This document shows, one piece after another, positions 60,490 through 64,000 of a stretch of 64,000 nt of DNA. Source of the stretch: Burkholderiales bacterium RIFCSPLOWO2_12_FULL_61_40 (GTDB lineage: Bacteria; Pseudomonadota; Gammaproteobacteria; Burkholderiales; Burkholderiaceae_C); contig MESI01000033.1 of the NCBI GenBank assembly GCA_001770935.1, positions 1 through 64,000 of the forward strand, in the 5' to 3' direction. The translations under genes and the position numbers were made by a program. Position 1 is the first letter of the stretch. Each line of letters begins with the position of its first letter. Below the pieces are notes generated by a model that worked only from the letters and a program-made list of their open reading frames with translations, ran no database searches and was not told the DNA's origin.

Positions 60490-62326
60490 AAACCCGCTCG
60501 GCCTGGAAGAATTGCGGCGGCTGGCCCGGGAACGGTTTTTGCGTCGGGTCACTGATATCAACACTGCTTTGACTTTGCCAGAAGCACAGCACCTATTTGA
60601 AGAGCTGGAAATTCACCAGATTGAGTTGGAGCTTCAAAACGAACATTTGAATCATGCCAGGGCTCAATTGGAAACTGCGCTCAGCGAAAGCAGTGAGTTG
60701 TATGACTTTGCGCCTGTAGGCATTGTGTCGCTAGATTCTGCCGGATCTATTACGAAATTGAATCTGGCGGGTGCCAGTTTGCTGGGTGGGGAGCGTGTTC
60801 GGCTGTTGGGCAGCAAATTGGGTTTGTACGTGGCTGCCCCAGACCGTCCTGCATTCAATCAGATATTGGAGCGCGCCAAGCCACCCGGCGAGGTGCAGAC
60901 GGGTGAGGTCGCGCTGGAAAGAAATGGGCAAACCGCCACCCATGTGCAGGTCAGTGTTTCGGCTCTGCCCGGCGCTTCGGGCTGGCAGCTTGTTCTGGTG
61001 AACACGACAGAACGCCGAGACGCCGAGGAAAAACTGCGGATAAGCGAGGAGCGCTGGAAATTGGCGTTGGAGGCTGCGGGGGACGGTGTTTGGGACTGGT
61101 CTGTGCAAACGGGTGAAGTATTGTTTTCCAAACGTTTCGGGGAGCTCTTCGGATTTTCCGAACAGGAGTATGGCCATCACATTGAGAATTGGAGTTCCCG
61201 CATTCATCCAGACGATAAGGCCCGTGTGTTGGCGGATATGCAGGCCCATTTGAGTGGTGTAGCAGCCAACTTTGCCAGCGAATACCGGGGGCAGTGCAAG
61301 AATGGAAGCTGGAAATGGGTTCTTTCCCGCGGTGCAGTTGTCAGCCGTACCGAAGACGCGAAACCATTGCGCATGATTGGTACGCATGTTGATATCACGG
61401 GCAAAAAGCAGGCGGAAGAAGAGTTGCTTGCCGCAGCCCGGTTTCAGCAGGCTGTGTTTGACTCGCTGGCTGCCCAAATTGCAGTGTTGGACCGCCACGG
61501 CACAGTCATTCAAACGAATGCAGTTTGGCGTAAATATGCGTTGGACAACGGTTTGGCGGAATCTCCTTACTTCTTTGGGGGCAACTTTCTGGAAATACTG
61601 GATCGCATGACCGGACACGATCAGAAGACAACGCAGGCTGCGTCTGCAGGCATTGCTTCGGTTGTGACCGGCGGCGCCTCCAGTTTTCAGTTCGTGCAGC
61701 CTTTTTTTACGCCCCTGGATGCACGCTGGTTCATGATGCGGGTGATGCCCGTGCATGATATTTCGGAGCGCGTTGTGGTCAGCCTGGAGGATGTTACTGA
61801 ACTCAAGGCGGCCGAATTGGCCAGCCAGACACTTGCCAACACCGACGTACTGACAGGCGCCTTGAGTCGGCGCAATTTTTTGAATCTTGCTGAACAAGAG
61901 TTGGCGCGGTCAACGCGCTATGAGTTGCCGCTGATGGTGCTGATGCTGGATCTGGACCATTTCAAGCGCATCAATGACCACTATGGGCATGCAGCGGGCG
62001 ACGCAGTTCTTGTGTCGTTTGTTAAGACCGTGAAGGACGTTTTGCGGGAATCTGACCTCATAGGGCGCATTGGCGGGGAAGAGTTTGCCGTGCTGCTACC
62101 CAACACCAGTCTGGAAGGGGGGCGAGCATTGGCACAGCGGATCATTGAACGTGTTCGCGCCAATCCGGTGGACGTGGCCGGGGAATGCATTGCCTATACG
62201 GTGAGTGTCGGTGCTGGGTGTCTGTCTTCGGAGACATCCTTTTCCGGCTTGCTGGGTGTGGCGGATACCGCACTTTATCGGGCCAAGAATGGGGGCCGGG
62301 ATCGTCTGGAGGTTGCACCGCAATAG
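60476..62326 (+). CDS. PAS-domain diguanylate cyclase
   Basis: This protein has 616 residues from ATG 60476. An N-terminal helical region (LFEELEIHQIELELQNEHL) precedes three PAS-like domains (about 75-180, 200-315, 325-440). The GGDEF domain has the active site GGEEF at 533-537 and the inhibitory RxxD (524-527) five residues before it, so it should make cyclic di-GMP with product inhibition. No membrane helices are seen. The gene overlaps the CheB-CheR-PAS gene and lies upstream of the PilZ-containing synthase, suggesting a functional group. Confidence 0.94.
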   Translation: MGYRKNPLGLEELRRLARERFLRRVTDINTALTLPEAQHLFEELEIHQIELELQNEHLNHARAQLETALSESSELYDFAPVGIVSLDSAGSITKLNLAGASLLGGERVRLLGSKLGLYVAAPDRPAFNQILERAKPPGEVQTGEVALERNGQTATHVQVSVSALPGASGWQLVLVNTTERRDAEEKLRISEERWKLALEAAGDGVWDWSVQTGEVLFSKRFGELFGFSEQEYGHHIENWSSRIHPDDKARVLADMQAHLSGVAANFASEYRGQCKNGSWKWVLSRGAVVSRTEDAKPLRMIGTHVDITGKKQAEEELLAAARFQQAVFDSLAAQIAVLDRHGTVIQTNAVWRKYALDNGLAESPYFFGGNFLEILDRMTGHDQKTTQAASAGIASVVTGGASSFQFVQPFFTPLDARWFMMRVMPVHDISERVVVSLEDVTELKAAELASQTLANTDVLTGALSRRNFLNLAEQELARSTRYELPLMVLMLDLDHFKRINDHYGHAAGDAVLVSFVKTVKDVLRESDLIGRIGGEEFAVLLPNTSLEGGRALAQRIIERVRANPVDVAGECIAYTVSVGAGCLSSETSFSGLLGVADTALYRAKNGGRDRLEVAPQ

Positions 62327-62452
62327 GTTTTGAACGCTGGTTTGCCTTGTCAAAAATCAATGTGATGCGCTGGGCTACAACAGAAGATGGGCAGAAAACA
62401 CCATTCGTTGTTTTGAACGAAAGTGCAAAGTGGCAAAACCGCAAGCAGTTCA

Positions 62453-63766
62453 ATGACCAATTCACGTGCATCAGGTGCCAAAAGAATTTGGCACCACACA
62501 CTTCGGAGAGCATTTTCCTTCTTTCCGCGTCCGCTTCGGTTTGCCGTGTACCGGTCTTTTGTAGATTGCGACCCCACACCTGACAAACGCGTGGTCCTCA
62601 AGATTGCCGAATCCAGGGAAGAGCTGGAAGCCTGTTTCAGGCTTTTGCATGATGCTTACGTGGGAAGTGGTTTCATGCAGCCCCATCCTTCTGGTATGCG
62701 CATCACGATTTACCACGCGTTGCCCACGACGACCACACTGTGTGCCAAATTCGACGGGGAGGTGGTGGGAACCATATCCCTGATCCGCGAAAGTGTTTTC
62801 GGGTTTCCCTTGCAGTCCATTTTTGATTTGCATGAAATTCGGGAAACCAAGGGACGGCTCGCCGAGGTGTCCGCGCTTGCGGTGCATCCGAGATTCAGAA
62901 ACACGGGGGGATCCATCCTGTTTCCGCTCATGAAGTTCATGTATGAATATTGCACCACGTTCTTTGATACGCGCCATCTGGTGATTGCTGTCAATCCGAA
63001 CCGGATTGAACTGTACGAGTCTCTTTTGCTTTTTGAGCGGCTGACAGAAAATCAGGTGGAAAAATATGATTTTGCCAACGGTGCACCGGCGGTAGGTGCT
63101 TCGGTGGATTTGCACGTCGCTCCAGGCTTGATGAAACGTTTGTACCGGGGAAAACCGGTACGCAAGAACCTGTACATCTATTTTTTGCGTACCGAATTGC
63201 CCAATATTGTGATGCCGAGTCGGCGGTACTTCAGCACCAATGACCCGGTCATGACACCGGATTTGCTTGACTATTTTTTCAACCAATGCACCCAGACCTT
63301 TCAAGGCTTGGCGGACAGGGAAAGAGGCTTGCTGCACTCGATTTATGATCTTCCGAAATATACGGCGGTGTTGCCGACGGTTTTTTCCGAGTCGGATTTT
63401 CGGCGCCACCACCGCGCACACGAACGGTATTCGCTGAAGTGTCCCGGCAGTTTTTCCATCACACACCCGGATAAAACCGAGGTTCATGCCATCCAGGTGG
63501 TGGAGTTTTCGGATGATGGCTTCTTGGCGAATTCAAAAAATCCATTGTCCGCCAACGTATGGGGTGAAGCACGTATTCGGCTGGGAAGCGAAGAGACATC
63601 GGTCATCAAGGCTTCGGTGGTACGCGGAAAGCACAAAGGTACTTTCGGGTTTTATGGCTTTCGGGTGGCCGAACCCGACTTGCCCTGGCGTAAGCTGGTT
63701 GGGGTGCTCAAGGCTGGCGCCACCCACGAAGATCTGGAAAATGCGAGTCGGTTCTTGCCGGAATAA
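62453..63766 (+). CDS. N-acyl amino acid synthase (FeeM-like) fused to a PilZ domain
   Basis: This protein has 437 residues from ATG 62453 (GTG 62423 is possible). The N-terminal 270 residues match the FeeM-type N-acyl amino acid synthase (GNAT fold): VVLKIAESREELEACFRLLHDAYV, GEVVGTISLI and EVSALAVHPRFRNTGGSILFPLMKFMYEYC. The C-terminal domain (about 315-420) is PilZ-like with R-A-H-E-R (321-325, RxxxR) and E-F-S-D-D-G (351-356, close to D/N-x-S-x-x-G). Such synthases are known to co-occur with exosortase loci and use acyl carrier protein-bound fatty acids. The PilZ domain would bring cyclic di-GMP control. Confidence 0.85.
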   Translation: MTNSRASGAKRIWHHTLRRAFSFFPRPLRFAVYRSFVDCDPTPDKRVVLKIAESREELEACFRLLHDAYVGSGFMQPHPSGMRITIYHALPTTTTLCAKFDGEVVGTISLIRESVFGFPLQSIFDLHEIRETKGRLAEVSALAVHPRFRNTGGSILFPLMKFMYEYCTTFFDTRHLVIAVNPNRIELYESLLLFERLTENQVEKYDFANGAPAVGASVDLHVAPGLMKRLYRGKPVRKNLYIYFLRTELPNIVMPSRRYFSTNDPVMTPDLLDYFFNQCTQTFQGLADRERGLLHSIYDLPKYTAVLPTVFSESDFRRHHRAHERYSLKCPGSFSITHPDKTEVHAIQVVEFSDDGFLANSKNPLSANVWGEARIRLGSEETSVIKASVVRGKHKGTFGFYGFRVAEPDLPWRKLVGVLKAGATHEDLENASRFLPE

Positions 63767-63786
63767 ACGGTTCTGGCTGGCGTTTT

Positions 63787-63889
63787 ATTCCGTTTCCAAA
63801 TCAATGGGAGATTAGGCGCCCCGACGCAGGCAGTGCTTTAGCACGACAAGAAGAGGCAACGACATATCGCATTGATATGGAAATGGAAT
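63787..63889. repeat. 103-bp repeat with terminal inverted repeats, copy 2
   Basis: This copy begins ATTCCGTTTCCAAATCAATG and ends CATTGATATGGAAATGGAAT, which are inverted repeats matching at 18 of 20 positions. The two copies share the interior segment that includes GATTAGGCGCC and CAGTGCTTTAGCACGACAAG. It occupies the space between two convergent genes, and its last base belongs to the stop codon of the minus-strand gene, so it may act as a bidirectional 3'-end structure. Confidence 0.82.
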
Positions 63890-64000
63890 TACAGGGTCTT
63901 GAGCAAGGAAATCACTTCTGGCTGGGCGGAAAATTTGTCGCCCAATTTGCTGAGCGCATCCAGCTCTTTCCTGGCCAATTCCTTGTTTCCGCCTCTGAGG
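63889..64000 (-). CDS. PrsT-like TPR protein, C-terminal end (cut by window edge)
   Basis: The reverse strand reads 36 codons and a TAA at 63889-63891. The protein end is ELARKELDALSKLGDKFSAQ then PEVISLLKTL. This matches my recollection of the C-terminus of the PEP-CTERM system TPR-repeat lipoprotein PrsT (ELD-x-L-x-KLGDKF-x-x-Q-x-E-V). The identification rests on a short segment, so it is tentative. If right, the prsK-prsR region may lie beyond the window. Confidence 0.6.
   Translation of the reverse strand, partial: LRGGNKELARKELDALSKLGDKFSAQPEVISLLKTL

Overview
The window looks like chromosome from a betaproteobacterium of the order Burkholderiales, probably a Comamonadaceae member related to Rhodoferax, Polaromonas or Acidovorax. 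The evidence is the housekeeping order smpB / ratA-rnfH / DUF4124 / guaB-guaA at the left end, a hairpin-rich intergenic repeat of a type I associate with that family between guaB and guaA, and protein sequences of betaproteobacterial character. No database search was possible, so the taxonomic call is an inference.

Layout. (1) 1-5757: housekeeping genes (smpB, ratA, rnfH, a DUF4124 protein, guaB, guaA) and a SAM methyltransferase. (2) 5840-9253: a YqjD-like DUF883 protein, a PEP-CTERM protein gene with a near-perfect sigma-54 promoter and a strong terminator, and a VAO/PCMH-type flavin oxidase. (3) 9373-36998: a long plus-strand exosortase A (XrtA/EpsH) exopolysaccharide locus. It holds a uronate epimerase, export lipoprotein, chain-length determinant, tyrosine autokinase, outer-membrane beta-barrel protein, ATPase, WecB, NodB-type deacetylase, FemAB protein, XrtA itself, a TviB-like and an AlgD-like sugar-nucleotide dehydrogenase, four glycosyltransferases, two glutamine amidotransferases, a transglutaminase-like membrane protein, a CapK-like adenylating enzyme, an O-antigen-ligase/polymerase-like protein and a second deacetylase. 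Most genes overlap by ATGA or lie within a few bases of each other. (4) 37008-40078: two divergent genes for Tat-exported proteins of unknown function. (5) 40099-49954: a minus-strand polysaccharide operon (TPR protein, flippase, two GT2 glycosyltransferases, pyruvyltransferase, deacetylase, FemAB-like and GNAT proteins, and an asparagine-synthase-like protein without the glutaminase cysteine). (6) 50234-53556: a phasin-like protein, a hypothetical protein, and the exosortase A-associated hydrolase 1 / hydrolase 2 / acyl carrier protein set. (7) 53935-63766: signalling genes (PAS histidine kinase, NarL-type regulator, Crp/Fnr regulator, universal stress protein, CheB-CheR-PAS fusion, diguanylate cyclase), ending in a FeeM-like N-acyl amino acid synthase that carries a C-terminal PilZ domain. 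(8) 63889-64000: the C-terminal end of a minus-strand protein resembling the TPR lipoprotein PrsT.

How it fits together. The genes encode synthesis, modification, polymerisation and export of an acidic, probably amidated and N-acetylated exopolysaccharide, together with the sorting enzyme (XrtA) for PEP-CTERM proteins. One such protein is encoded here under an RpoN-type promoter. The acyl carrier protein, the two hydrolase-fold proteins and the N-acyl amino acid synthase form a lipid branch that is known to co-occur with exosortase systems. The diguanylate cyclase next to the PilZ-fused synthase suggests cyclic di-GMP control of that branch.

The most noteworthy observations are: the PilZ-fused N-acyl amino acid synthase beside a diguanylate cyclase; a two-part conserved element (29-bp pitch) upstream of two separate gene sets; a 103-bp repeat with 20-bp terminal inverted repeats in two copies; nucleophile changes in the two hydrolases; the Cys-less third amidotransferase; and the sigma-54 promoter with an upstream inverted repeat at the PEP-CTERM gene. 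I found no initiating phosphoglycosyl transferase (EpsB/WbaP type), PrsK/PrsR pair, UDP-glucose dehydrogenase, tRNA, rRNA, CRISPR array or transposase in the window.
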